From Ciona intestinalis (Eukaryota > Chordata > Ascidiacea > Phlebobranchia > Cionidae): DNA of 64,000 nucleotides. A program made the position numbers and the translations under genes. Below, piece by piece: positions 36,301 to 51,300 of this stretch (within the stretch, counting starts at the first letter, position 1; each line of letters starts with the position of its first letter). The notes under the pieces are model-generated. The model was not told the DNA's origin and did not search any database. It saw only the letters and a program-made list of their open reading frames with translations. Location of the stretch: the NCBI RefSeq assembly GCF_000224145.3, contig NW_004190369.2, positions 212,901 to 276,900 of the forward strand, given 5' to 3'.

Positions 36301-39300
36301 GTTTGCTCTTACATTTCTGTGTTAAAACAGTACTGTTAAGCAGAAAAAAAATCATATAAAAAGCACCTTAAATTCATGTTTTTCAAAGCATCAGCATCTG
36401 CACTTGTTAGATCACCAGGATATTTAAGACCTTGAACCTTACAACTAACATCTTCCCAGATTGTAATCAGACAATCAATGGAGTGACGACCGTAATATGA
36501 ATCACAATTTTCAGGATAAACTGAAACAAAATACATTAGTCAATAGCAATGTTGTAAATAATGTACAAACCAATTCCATAACATTCCAATCCTCTATCTT
36601 TATCTCCACCATCAGCTTCAATTCGCATAGTTTTAAAATTAATGCCAACATCACTGTAAAGATGATAAATTAAGTTTATACTATATACCAGTAATTAACT
36701 AACAAAGACATACTCCAATGTAAGCAAATCCAGCACTTCTTTTTTGGCTGTATTTAGTTTGATTGGAGCATTTGTTCCTTCACTTAAACAACCATTCGAT
36801 TCCCATATAGTTGTAAGGCATTCCACACTGTGTGGTCCATTATGAGAGTCACAACCATTTGGAAATGCTACAAAGTATATCGGTTTCAAAAAGGGCATAG
36901 CAACAGATATTCAAAATTTGTATATAGTAGGGTGGGGGAAGATGGGACACCTTTTATACATAATATCCAAATNNNNNNNNNNNNNNNNNNNNNNNNNNNN
37001 NNNNNNNNNNNNNNNNNNNNNNNNNNNNNNNNNNNNNNNNNNNNNNNNNNNNNNNNNNNNNNNNNNNNNNNNNNNNNNNNNNNNNNNNNNNNNNNNNNNN
37101 NNNNNNNNNNNNNNNNNNNNNNNNNNNNNNNNNNNNNNNNNNNNNNNNNNNNNNNNNNNNNNNNNNNNNNNNNNNNNNNNNNNNNNNNNNNNNNNNNNNN
37201 NNNNNNNNNNNNNNNNNNNNNNNNNNNNNNNNNNNNNNNNNNNNNNNNNNNNNNNNNNNNNNNNNNNNNNNNNNNNNNNNNNNNNNNNNNNNNNNNNNNN
37301 NNNNNNNNNNNNNNNNNNNNNNNNNNNNNNNNNNNNNNNNNNNNNNNNNNNNNNNNNNNNNNNNNNNNNNNNNNNNNNNNNNNNNNNNNNNNNNNNNNNN
37401 NNNNNNNNNNNNNNNNNNNNNNNNNNNNNNNNNNNNNNNNNNNNNNNNNNNNNNNNNNNNNNNNNNNNNNNNCTTGCTCAAGGACACATACGCCCACAAT
37501 GGTAGCAGCGACGAGCCTTGAATCCATTACCTCTGGGTTAGAGGCAGGCGCGCTAACCACTACGCCACGGCGCCGGACGTTACGAAAACTTGCAGATAGC
37601 TAAAATGACGGAGCGGTTCATGCAAACTATTAAAAAATGCAGTTTTATAACACCAACTACATTTTGACACAAATCCTGTCAAACGACACCTTTAGATGGT
37701 GAGTTTAAAACGATATTACATTTATTAAAACGAGATATCTAAATCAACAGAAAGAGATAAAAGATTTACGCACGTTCATTGTGGATTATAAATAGGGATG
37801 GGCTGAGATATAAACTATTAGGATTCGGCAAATCCGAATATCTACGGTCCAATATTTGATTGAATCCGAATATTCGGTGACGTCATTTAACCTAATTCAC
37901 AGTGGTGAAACAAATGAATTTATTTAACCGCTGCATATCCATTTCGTTTCTATTGGTAACGTTCTATCATAGCGTTATCTGCGCGATGAGAAATTAATTA
38001 AAAACCTGTCAATCAACGGCCGAGTGCCGATAAAAGGCGACGCACCGCTATTAGCCACATGACATCAAGGGTTAACTAGATTTTTACACTTTCCTATAGA
38101 AACCAGAATTACAAAGTTGGCAGATTAAAACGTTGTATTGACGAGTAGTGTCTCGTCAAGAATACGGTCGAATTTAATTTACATTTCGTTCTATGATACT
38201 ATAATTGTAGCCAGCCATGTAAAATGTACAAATCGTGCTAGTTTCGTTTTTATAATTTCTAAAATCTGACATGGTAAAAAGCTACGCTTTTTCAAATGCG
38301 GCAATTAGGTAATAGCAGAAGCACAATCGCTAATGACGTCATTAAGGAGAAAATACACACGGGAACACTTTAAGTTTTAGTCGGAAGGCGTCGCTAATCA
38401 AAATTGCACAAAAACGTGGTTTCCGATCAAACGAACATGTGGTTCACAATCAAAGAGGCCGCGCAAGACGGGAGTTTCATGAATTTAAGTGTTGCAGAAT
38501 GTTGAATTCATGTAAACATTTTTTAAACAAACTATATTTATAACTATTACGGAACATTTTGTAATGTTGAAATTAGATAATTTTACATTTTTTTCACTTT
38601 TAATTACGAAATTATGCGCGGAAACACTGTCCACTAGATTATTCGAAAGGGCTGCGATTCCTTACTTTCTTAGAGTTAATTCCTAACGAATGAACTGGGT
38701 TAGGTTATAACATAAACGGCAATGTGAAACCGCATAATTGTAGGTCGTAAAACACACTGTATCTAAGCGTCCAGGAATTTACTGTTTTAACGCAATCAAT
38801 AGCGTGTGCGTGGCAATTTGGGCGAAATAGAAAGTATTCGGATTCGACTACGCATATTTGTATTCGGTCGAATACCTAAAAATGCGTCGAACAACGCAGA
38901 ATATTCGGATTCGATTCGTCCCATCCCTAATTATAAACGTAATTATGATTACGCTATTATACCTTTAATAAACCATAAAAATTTTAGAAAACAGTTGTGG
39001 TTCATGCGCTTTTATATTTCGTATAATTTTTTTATTTCTGATATAATTTTAAGCAGACAGCCAAGAATAGTTTAAACTTCAAATGCAGGTAAATCGTGTT
39101 GATGTGAATTTTAATTGGTGAAAATATTAGAGCGAGGAGCAAACCTATGAATAAATTGATACCATTACAAATTGTAATATGATATTACAAAGTATACGTA
39201 TATAACAAGATTTGGTAGCTTGGGTGACAGCCGCACATAAAAGATAATACGTCCGGATTTTCAATAAAATTAACCTATCACGTCCGGATTTTTATCTTCT

Positions 39301-42300
39301 TTAATCCTGTATTAAAAGTAAAAAATCTTACCAATGCCATAACAATTTATTTGATTATCTGCATCTCCACCATCAGCTGCTGATTTCACACTTTCCATGT
39401 TTGCTCTTACATTCCTGTGTTAAAACAGTTATAAGCAAAAAAAGGGTTCATTTAAAAATCACCTTAAATTCAAGTTTTTCAAAGCATCCGCATCTGCATT
39501 TGTTAGATCACCAGGATATTTAAGACCTATAACCTTGCAACCAACATCTTCCCAGATTGTGATGAGACAATCAATGGAGTGAGGACCTTGGTAGGAAGTG
39601 CAATTCTCAGGATAAACTGAAATAAATTTCATTTCAGTTTATAAATTTTATGGACAACAATAATGCCAAAACATGTACAAACCAAGTCCATAACATTCCA
39701 ATCCTTTATTTTTATCACCACCATCAGCTTCCATTCGCGTAGTTTCAAAATTAATGCCAACATCACTGTAAAGAAATGAATAATATACAAGTAAGCATAT
39801 CTTCAACCAACTTACACTAAATTAAGCAAGTCCAAAGCATATTTTCCAGCTGTGTTTAGCTTATCTGGAGCCTTTGTTCCCTCAATCAAACAACCTTTTG
39901 ATTCCCAGATAGTTGTAAGGCATTCCACACTGTGTGGTCCATCATGAGAATCGCAAGTATTTGGAAATGCTGCAAAACAAACAGTTATAAGTTTCTACTT
40001 TTTAAGAATTTTCCTTGGTCATATTACTAAACAAAATGGTTACTAAACAAAGTAAGAGGCATAAATATTATAAAAGTTAGATACTCATAAAGTAGTACTA
40101 TAACAATTTATCCAATTAAAAAATATCAAATATGTTTAAGGTAATCATTAAAAACATTTATATAATAAAGTAAGGTCGGAAAAGATAGGACACATTTTTA
40201 TTCTATTTTTCCAATCCCATTTGGTAGTAAACAAAGAAAAATCAATGAATTATAAAACTGTATCCTCGCGACTCCTTAAGATTGTTGTTAAATATATAAA
40301 ACACAATCAGATTCAGAATATTTGGATAATATGTGCTAAAGGTGTCCCAACTTCCCCACCCTACTATATTGTTATAAAAATCTAACCAATTCCATAACAA
40401 TTCAATTGATTATCTGCATCTCCACCATCAGCTGCTGATTTTACACTTTCCATGTTTGCTCTTACATTTCTGTGTTTAAACAGTTATGGTTAAATAAAAA
40501 AAATAATACATAAATAACTTTAAATCCATGTCCTGCGCCATGGCTTAGTGGGTTGGGCGCCTGCATCGAAAACCAAAGTGTCCCCAATTCGATGCTCGAC
40601 CGCGGTACTACCACTGATAGGGTATGTGTTCTTGGACAAGACACTTAACAGACATTGCTCTAACCCAGGGTCACTAATGGGTTGTCCAAATTATAAGCCA
40701 TATCAAAAGCAAATCATACATAAAGATAAAAAGAGTGGTAACTCGAGGATAAAAAATAATGCAAAATAACAGGCGTCTGAGTGCGTTGCGGTGTCGCAGC
40801 ACCGTTGGCACAAAGGACTTAAATGGGTTTCCGGGTGTTAAGGTAATGGCCTAAATCCCAGGTCCTTAACAAGGACCTCACCTAAAAAGAATAAAAAAAA
40901 CCTTAAATCTATGCTTTTCAAAGCATCAGCATCTGCACTTGTCAGATCACCGGGATATTTAAGACCTTCGACTTTGCAACCAACATCTTCCCAGATTGTG
41001 ATGAGACAATCAATAGAGTGAGGTCCGTAATATGAGTCACAATTTTCGGGATAAACTGAAACAAAATACATTAGCCAATAGAAATTTTGTTAATAATGTA
41101 CAAACCAATTCCGTAACATTCCAATCCTTTATCTTTGTCACCACCATCAGCTTCAATTCGCGTAGTTTTAAAATTAATGCCAACATCACTGTAAAGATGG
41201 TAAATTAAGTTTATAATACCGGTGATTAACTAACAAACACATACTCCAACGTAAGCAAATCCAACACTTCTTTTTCGGCTGTATTTAGTTTAATTGGGGC
41301 ATTTGTTCCTTCACTTAAACAACCATTCGATTCCCATATAGTTGTAAGGCATTCCACACTGTGTGGTCCGTTATGAGAGCCACAACCATTTGGAAATGCT
41401 ACAAAGTACATCAGGTATTAAGTTTCAGTAAGTCAAAAAAAAACACTTGGTTTTAAATTTTTCATTAGCATTTTACTTAAGCAGATAGAACACAAAAAAA
41501 GTAACCAAAAAATAAAAACAAAACACTAATTTGTAAATATCAAACTTTGCTAATCATTTCACTTGGCTGTTTTCCATTAAAAAAAGATAATAGTTACAAA
41601 ATAGCCAATGTTGCAGGTAATTTTAAACATAAATTATTCAAATGTTATCAATAAAATCTTACCTATGCCATAACAACTCAATTGATTATCTGCATCTCCA
41701 CCATCAGCTGCTGATTTAACTCCTTCCACGTTTGCTCTTACATTTCTGTGATTAAATAATTATAAGTAAACAAAACAGTTTATCCAAAAAAATCACCTTA
41801 AATCCATGTTTTTCAAAGCATCAGCATCTGCACTTGTTAGATCACCAGGATATTTAAGACCTTGAACCTTGCAACCAACGTCTTCCCAGATTGTGATGAG
41901 ACAATCAATAGAGTGACGACCGTAATATGAATCACATTTTTCAGGAAAAACTGAAACAAAATACATTAGCCAATAGCAATGTTGTAAATAATGTACAAAC
42001 CAATTCCATAACATTTCAATCCTCTATCTTTATCTCCACCATCTGCTTCAATTCGCGTAGTTTTAAAATTAATGCCAACATCACTGTAAAGATGGTAAAT
42101 AAAGTTAAACTAGATATCAGTGATTAACTAACGAGGACATACTTCAAAGTGAGCAAATCCAGCACTTCTTTTTCAGCTGTGTTTAGTTTAATTGGAGCAT
42201 TTGTTCCTTCACTTAAACAACCATTCGATTCCCATATAGTTGTAAGGCATTCCACACTGTGTGGTCCGTAATGAGAGCCACAACCATTTGGAAATGCTAC

Positions 42301-45300
42301 AAAGTACATCAGTTTCTAGGTTACAGCAAATCGAAAAGAAAAATATATTGTTTTAAATTTTTTATTGGCATTTTACTAAAGTGTATAGAAAATAAAAAAA
42401 TAGGCAAGAAATAAAAACAAAACACCAATCTGTAAACATTAAACTTTGCTAATGTTTCACTTACCTGTTTTCCATTAAAAAAATAATTACAAAATAGCCC
42501 ATGTGGCAGGTAAATGATTAAACCTAAAGCTAATTAAATATTATATTAAAATCCTACCAATCCCATAACAATTCAATTGTTGATCTGCATCTCCACCATC
42601 AGCTGCCGATTTCACACTTTCCATGTTTGCTCTTACATTTCTGTGTTTAAAATATTATGGGTAAACAAAAAAGTTCATGCATAAAAATCACCTTAAATTC
42701 ATGTTTTTCAAAGCATCAGCATCTGCACTTGTTAGATCACCAGGATATCCAAGACCTTGAACCTTGCAACCAACATCTTCCCAGATTGTGATGAGACAAT
42801 CAATAGAGTGAAGTCCATGATATGAGTTACAATTTTCAGGATAGACTGAAACAAAATACATTAGCCAATAAAAATGTTGTTAATAATGTGCAAACCAATT
42901 CCATAACATTCCAATCCTTTATCTTTATCTCCACCATCTGCTTCAATTTGCGCAGTTTTAAAATTAATGCCAACATCACTGTAAAGATGGAAAATAAAGT
43001 TAATACTATATATCAGTGATTAACTAACAAAGACATACTCCAATGTAAGCAAATCCAGCACTTCTTTTTCAGCTGTGTTCAGTTTAATTGGGGCTTTGTT
43101 CCTTCACTTAAACAACCATTCGATTCCCATATAGTTGTAAGGCATTCCACACTGTGTGGTCCGTTATGAGAGCCACAACCATTTGGAAATGCTACAAAGT
43201 ACATCAGGTATTAAGTTTCAGTAAGTCAAAAAAAAAACACCTTGTTTTAAATTTTACATTAGCATTTTACTAAAGCGGATAGAAAACGACAAAATAACCA
43301 AAAAGGAAAAATAAAACACTAACTCGTAAATATTAAACTGTGCTAATCAAATCATTTAGCTGTTTCCCATTCAAAAAATACAAAATAGCCAATGTGGCAG
43401 GTAAATATTAAATATAAAACTAATTAAATATTATTAAAAATATCTTACCAATGCCATAACAATTCAATTGATTATCTGCATCTCCACTATCAGCTGCTGA
43501 TTTCACACTTTCCATGTTTGCTCTTACATTTCTGTGATTAAATAATTATAGGTAAACAAAAAAGTTCATGCATAAAAATCACCTTAAATCCATGTTTTTC
43601 AAAGCATCAGCATCTGCACTTGTTAGATCACCAGGATATTTAAGACCTTGAACCTTGCAACCAACATCTTCCCAGATTGTGAGGAGACAATCAATTGAGT
43701 GACGTCCGTGATACGAATCACAATTCTCAGGATAAACTGAAACAAAATACATTAGCCAATAGCAATGTTAGAAATAATGTACAAACCAATTCCATAACAT
43801 TCCAATCCTTTATCTTTATCACCACCATCAGCTTCCATTCGTGCAGTTTTAAAATTTATGCCAACATCACTGTAAAGATGGTAAATAAAGTTTATACTAT
43901 ATACCAGTGATTAACTAACAAACACATACTCCAACGTAAGCAAATCCAGCACTTCTTTTTCAGCTGTGTTTAGTTTAATTGGAGCATTTGTTCCTTCACT
44001 TAAACAACCATTCGATTCCCATATAGTTGTAAGGCATTCCACACTGTGTGGTCCGTTATGAGAGCCACAACCATTTGGAAATGCTACAAAGTAGAATGGT
44101 TATTAAGTTACAGCAAATTGGAAATAAAATATTGTTTTAAAGTTCTCATTATCATTTTACTAAAAAGGATGCAAAATGAATAAAGATTTATCATACCAGT
44201 TGGATGCTTCCCAATAAAAAATAAATACAACACAGCCAATGCTGAAGGAAAATATTAAAGAGTCTGGACCACGCTTATACAAGTTGGTTTTAAAGGAAAA
44301 TTTACACCTAAGTTATATCACGATCTGTTCTACTCGATCAGCTGATTTAGGCTTTGCTTAGGGATGCACATTACAGAATAATTAGGTATTCTAGGATATC
44401 CTAGAATACTTTATTTCGAATCTAGAATTCCGAATCTAGAATTTCGAATCTTTTTTTATTTATAGGAAAAAATATTTTTACCCACATAAGTCAGTTTATT
44501 GAGTCTTTCATATTAGTCTTGTTTGATAATGAGCTGTAAAATGATCAAAAATTGTACTATTGGGTAGTTTTTGCGCCATGAAACGTATAGCAGGCTATGA
44601 AAAGACGTTGCAAAACGTTTACTCTCGAAAGTCCCACAAACACAAAAATATTTTTATTTTTAAATATTAACTTTTAAAAATTGTTTATATAGTGTATGAA
44701 ATGACGCATGATGACATCATTAATAAGAATACCGAATCCCGTAATTGGATTCGAATACAAAAGGATTCAAATCTTACATATTCGAAATTCTGTAATGTGC
44801 ATCCCTAGCTTTGCTAGCGGAAAATGAAATATTGTTTGCAGCAAAACAGAGTGTACCGTCGACATAGCTTTTTCTGTTACTTTTACATTAAGAAATATGC
44901 GTAGGTATGCCGGGGCCTGATTTTAATTTAAAATTAATGTTTTTTAAAATTGTTTGTAAAAGTTTATTACACTATTTGAATTTGTCAGTTAAAGTTTGTG
45001 ATGTTTAGTCATGTAGAAGTTTTTTGTCCGATGAAGTGACATAAGTGAAGATCCTAGTCCACTAGCAATAGGTATTGAACCTTTTTCCAGCTTGAACCTG
45101 TACTTCCAGAAAGTGTTGGGGAAGTAGACAGGCCAAGTTTGCCATAAAAAAAACAAGTGAAGCTGAGCAAATCAAAAATACAATTTGGTGGGTTGACTAA
45201 GAATAGCATTTATTAAAAAAGTGACATTTCATAAGTCTGTTTGTGTTGCACAGTCTTTTTTCCTGAATTTGCCAAAATTTGTATAAACACAATTATATAT

Positions 45301-48300
45301 AGATATTAAAAAATATGATATTCTTGACTGAGACCAGAGCATAGAATACACATTTAGCGAAATCAATTTACACCTGTATAGAATTTATTGTTGGCCTTCA
45401 TACCAAAAAGATGGTCAATCATATGTTTATGGAGAACTTTGTTTAATAGGTACGGGAATGACGTGAAAGGGAAAACAGAAAGGTTTTATCAGTACTGATC
45501 AAAAGTATAAGCGAACAACATTATAGTGACGGTTGAAACATTTACAAGAATATTTCATCATTCAGTTTTGAATGGTCTTGTTTCATACAAAATGTGATTC
45601 ATGCAAGAGTTATGTTGTTTTAAATTAAGTACATTTAAAATTACTAGAAATACATATATAAATATTGGATTATTTTCATTGTTTTGAATAAAGAATGCTC
45701 GTACCAGATGGTGGATTTGTTTCTTCTTTGTTCTTCTCTGGTCTCCAAATAAATGCTATACTTACTTGATCAGAACAAGTTTTCTTGCATATCCTAATGG
45801 GATATATCATAGTAAAACCATCTGAAGTAAAATGTACAAATATGAGATGACCGGCATACCAACGTAAAGTTGCTTGCTTTTTTCTAAGCCCCGCTCTTCC
45901 TTTTAAAAATAAAAACACACATATATGTATACTTATTGCTTTACAGTCATTCTTGTCTTGCTATTTTAAACACAGCACCAATCATGCATGATTACTCGGC
46001 TCATGGTAAACTCCTATATGGTAACTTAAAATACAGATATAAATATAGTCTACGCCATGGGGAAAAAAGGAAAAGGATTTGAAATCCGAACCCTAGAAAG
46101 TCCTGAAAACTAATTCTCCACTAAGCTTGGTAGACTATTTTGTGTGGTTATACACTTATCCCTAGGAAATAACTCAATAAGTTGCTGAAGCCATTTAAAG
46201 TATTGTTAATAATACCCTAAAAAAACATTTTGATTTGCTTATCTATCAACACTGCACCAATAAACCGCTGATAGGCCGAGTTTTCCTAATAAACGAATAT
46301 TGTATTGTGACGTCACAGTGCCCGCGACGTTTTTAACAACTTTGAAATTTGATTTTTTAAATGTTCATAACTTTTAAATTAAAGCAAATTTTCACAAACT
46401 AGCTGTTAATTTAGCATCAGTAGACATAAAACTTTATTCTTATGCAAAAAAACTGCTCAACCATGAGAACCGTGGGCCAGATTCTTTAAACATAAAATAT
46501 AACAAACATTATTATAAAAATATCTTACCAATGCCATAACAATTCAATTGATTATCTGCATCTCCACCATCAGCTGCTGATTTCACACTTTCCATGTTTG
46601 CTCTTACATTTCTGTGATTAAATATTATAGGTAAACAAAACAGTTTAACCAAAAAATCACCTTAAATCCATGTTTTTCAAAGCATCAGCATCTGCACTTG
46701 TTAGATCACCAGGATATTTAAGACCTTGAACCTTACAACCAACGTCTTCCCAGATTGTGATGAGACAATCAATAGAGTGAGGTCCGTGATAGGAATCACA
46801 ATTTTCAGGATAAACTGAAATAAATCTGATTGTAAAATAAATCACATAAAAACATGCAATGAGTGTAGCTTTTCATTCTTTTCAGGAGCAAAGACAGTTG
46901 GTATAAAACACATGTTCTGTTTCATACATCTCGTGCCCTTTTCCGAATTATCATGCGTGTAACTTCGAAAGAAATTATCTTTTTGATATTTTTTAAAATA
47001 AGGTTGACAATTTAGAAAACTTATTAAGTGCCATTAAGGGTTTTGCCCAACAACACAAACACCTATAATAGTAGCAGCATCAAGCCTTGAATTTGTAACC
47101 TCCACGTTAGAGGTAGGTGCGTTAACCACTGCCCTATAGTGTCGGTCAATGCATAAAACAAACCAAGTCCATAGCAATCCAATCCTTTATCTTTATCACC
47201 ACCATCAGCTTCAATTCGAGTACTTTCAAAGTTAGTTCCCACTTCACTGAAAAATACAAATAGGTTTATACTTTGCTTAGATCAGAGCATAAGTAAACAA
47301 ACTCACTTCAAATTCAGCAAATTTAAGGCATATTTTCCAGCTGTGTTTAGTTTATCTGGAGCCTTTGTTCCTTCACTCAAACAACCTTTTGATTCCCAGA
47401 TAGTTGTAAGGCATTCCACACTGTGTGGTCCATTGTGAGAGTCACAAGTGTTTGGAAATGCTGCAAAATTATTTTACATTGATTAGATTATACAAAAAAG
47501 TAACAATTTTTTGGGGAATTTTGCTTAATATTAAACAAAATGAAAAATAAAAGTAAGCATAAAATAAAAGTAAAACACCACTTGAAACCATTAAACTTTG
47601 CCTTATTTGATGTTTTACAATGACCAAAACATTCACAAAAACCGCCAATGTTGCAGGTAATCATTAAAAAAAATATATATATATAATATAATTATAAAAT
47701 CTTACCTATGCCATAACAATTCAATTGATTATCAGCATCTCCACCATCAGCTGCTGATTTCTCATCTTCCATGTTTGCTCTTACATTCCTGTGTTTAAAC
47801 AGGTATAATTAAATGAAAAATTTCATATATAAATCACCGTAAATTCATGTTTTTCAAAGCATCTGCATCGGCACTTGTCAGATCACCAGGATATCTAAGA
47901 CCCTTGACCTTACAACCAACATCTTCCCAGATTGTGACGAGACAATCAATGGAGTGAGGTCCGTGATATGAGTCACAATTTTCAGGATAAACTGAAACAA
48001 AATACATTAGCCAATAACAATGTTAGAAATATGTACAAACCAATTCCATAACATTCCAATCCTCTATCTTTATCTCCACCATCTGCTTCAATTCGCGTAG
48101 TTTTAAAATTAATGCCAACATCACTGTAAAGATGGTAAATAAAGTTAATACTATATACCAGTGATTAACTAACAAAGACATACTCCAACGTAAGCAAATC
48201 CAGCACTTCTTTTTCAGCTGTGTTTAGTTTAATTGGAGCATTTGTTCCTTCACTTAAACAACCATTCGATTCCCATATAGTTGTAAGGCATTCCACACTG

Positions 48301-51300
48301 TGTGGTCCGTTATGAGAGCCACAACCATTTGGAAATGCTACAAAGTAAAACGGTTATTGAGTTACTGCAAATCGGAAATAAAATATTGTTTTAAAATTCT
48401 CATTATCATTTTACTAAAAAGGATACAAAATGAATAAAGATTTATAATACCAGTTGGATGCTTCACAGTAAAATAATAAATACAACATAGCCAATGCTGA
48501 AGGTAATTATTTAACATAATATTTCAAATATTATTATAAAAATCTTACCTATGCCATAACAATTCAATTGATTATCAGCATCTCCACTATCAGCTGCTGA
48601 TTTAACCATTTCCATATTTGCTCTTACATTTCTGTGATTAAATAAATATAGGTAAACAAAACAGTTTATCCAAAAAAATTACCTTAAATCCATGTTTTTC
48701 AAAGCATCAGCATCTGCACTTGTTAGATCACCAGGATATTTAAGACCTTGAACCTTACAACCAACATCTTCCCAGATTGTGATGAGACAATCAATAGAGT
48801 GAGGTCCGTGATACGAATCACAATTTTCAGGATAAACTGAAATGAATCTGATTGTAAAATAAATCACATAAAAACATGCAATGAGTGTAGCTTTTTATTC
48901 TTTTCAGGAGCAAAGACAGTTGTTATAACACAGTGTTCTGTTTCATACATCTCGTGCCCTTTACCGAATTATCACGTATGCAACTTCGCAAAAAATTATC
49001 TTTTTGATATTTTTAAAATAAGTTTGACATTTTAGAAAACTCATTCAGTGCCATTAAGGGTTTTGCCCAACAATACAAACACCTATAACAGTAGCAGCAT
49101 TAAGCCTTGAATTTGTAACCTCCATGTTAGAGGTAGGTGCTTTAACCACTGCCCTATAGTGCTGGTCAATGCAGAAAACAAACCAAGTCCATAACATTCC
49201 AATCCTCTATCTTGATCACCACCATCAGCTTCAATTCGCAAAGTTTCAAAGTTAGTTCCCACTTCACTGAAAAATACAAAGAGGTTTATACTTTGCTTAG
49301 ATCAGAGCGTAAGTAAACAAACTCACTCCAAATTCAACAAATTTAAGGCATATTTTCCAGCTGTGTTTAGTTTATCAGGAGCTTTTGTTCCTTCACTCAA
49401 ACAACCTTTTGATTCCCAGATAGTTGAAAGACATTCCACACTGTGTGGTCCATTGTGAGAGTCACAAGTGTTTGGAAATGCTGCAAAGTTATTTTTAGAG
49501 ACCGACCGATATCAATTTTTTTCACCGATACCGATACCGATACCAATATTTTTAGCTTTTACCGATACCGATATTTGACACTATAGCGAAACATATGAAA
49601 TAATCAGTATTATTCAAAATTAATACCTGTATTCAAGATACTGAAAGTTATTATAGATAAAAAATGGTTGGTCATCACTTAGTCTGCATGTTCTTAATAG
49701 GTAACTCCAATTAGGTTGCTTTTGTACAAAACTATGACGCACGTGGACGTTAAACTACAACGCACCTAGACGTTGAACTACAACGCACATGAACGTTAAA
49801 CTATGACGCACGTGGACGTTAAACTATGACGCACGTAGACGTTAACCTACAACGCACGTAGACGTTGAACTATAACGCACGTGAACGTTAACCTACAACG
49901 CACGTGGACGTTAAACTATGACGCGCGTGGACGTTAAACTATGAGACACGTGGACGTTAAACTACAACGCACCTTAACGTTAAACTATGACGCATTTGGA
50001 CGTTAAACTACAACACACGTGGACGTTAAACTATGACGCACGTAGACGTTAAACTACGACGCACATGAAGGCTAAACTACGACACGCGTAAAGGTCAAAT
50101 TACTACACACGTAAAGGTCAAACTATGACGCACGCAAATGTTAAAATACGACGCACATAAAGGCTAAACTACGACGCACATAAAGGCTAAACTACGACGC
50201 ACTTAAAGGTCAAGTAGGACTCGTCGCTTCGCATGAACGATTTATATATCGGTGCTGCTTTTTTACCGATACTTTATTGGTAGAACGTAAATATCGGCGG
50301 ATAATATCAGTGAACCGATATATCGGTCGACCTCCAGTTATTTTACATTAATTATATTATACAAAAAAGTAACATTTTTAAAGAAATTTGATTTATTATT
50401 AAACAAAATGAAAAATAAAAGTAAGCCTAAAATAAAAGTGAAACACCACTTGAAACCATTAAACTTTGCCTTATTTGATTTTTTACAATGACCAAAACAT
50501 TAACAAAACCGCCAATGTTGCAGGTAATCATTAAAGATAAATAAAATATATATATAATATTATTTTAAAATCTTACCAATGCCATAACAATTCAATTGAT
50601 TATCAGCATTTCCACCATCAGCTGCTGATTTCACATCTTCCATGTTTGCTCTTACATTCCTGTGTTTAAACAGGTATAATTAAATGAAAAATTTCATATA
50701 TAAATCACCGTAAATTCATGTTTTTCAAAGCATCTGCATCGGCACTTGTCAGATCACCAGGATATCTAAGACCCTTGTCCTTACAACCAACATCTTCCCA
50801 GATTGTGACGAGACAATCAATGGAGTGAGGTCCAATATACGTATCACAATTTTCAGGATAAACTGAAATAAAATACATTAGCCAATAACAATTTTGTTAA
50901 CTATGTACAACCAATTCCATAACATTCCAATCCTCTATCTTTATCTCCACCATCAGCTTCAACTCGCGTAGTTTTAAAATTAATGCCAACATCACTGTAA
51001 AGATGGTAAATAAAGTTTATACTATATACCAGTGATTAACTAACAAAGACATACTCCAATGAAAGCAAATCCAGCGCTTCTTTTTCAGCTGTGTTTAGTT
51101 TAATTGGAGCATTTGTTCCTTCACTTAAACAACCATTTGAATCCCATATAGTTGTAAGGCATTCCACACTGTGTGGTCCGTTATGAGAACCACAACCATT
51201 TGGAAATGCTACAAAGTAAAACGGTTATTGAGTTACTACAAATCGGAAATAAAATATTGTTTTAAAATTCTCATTACCATTTTACTAAAAAGGATACAAA

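Noticed and set aside
37520..37575. tRNA gene candidate
   Set aside because: The A and B boxes are present, but the acceptor and anticodon arms do not pair properly and the sequence continues into a SINE tail.
36830..37603. Long open frames crossing the 500-N gap, and similar frames at 28723-29433
   Set aside because: They are open only because N has no stops. The real sequence on either side is MITE, SINE or intron.
40548..40769. Open frames over the 40.5-kb SINE
   Set aside because: They are translations of a tRNA-derived SINE and not protein genes.
45676..45918. 80-codon minus-strand frame with a CKKTCSD motif in a repeat-gene intron
   Set aside because: It does not fit the module, the exon sizes or the phase rhythm, and I see no convincing splice sites.
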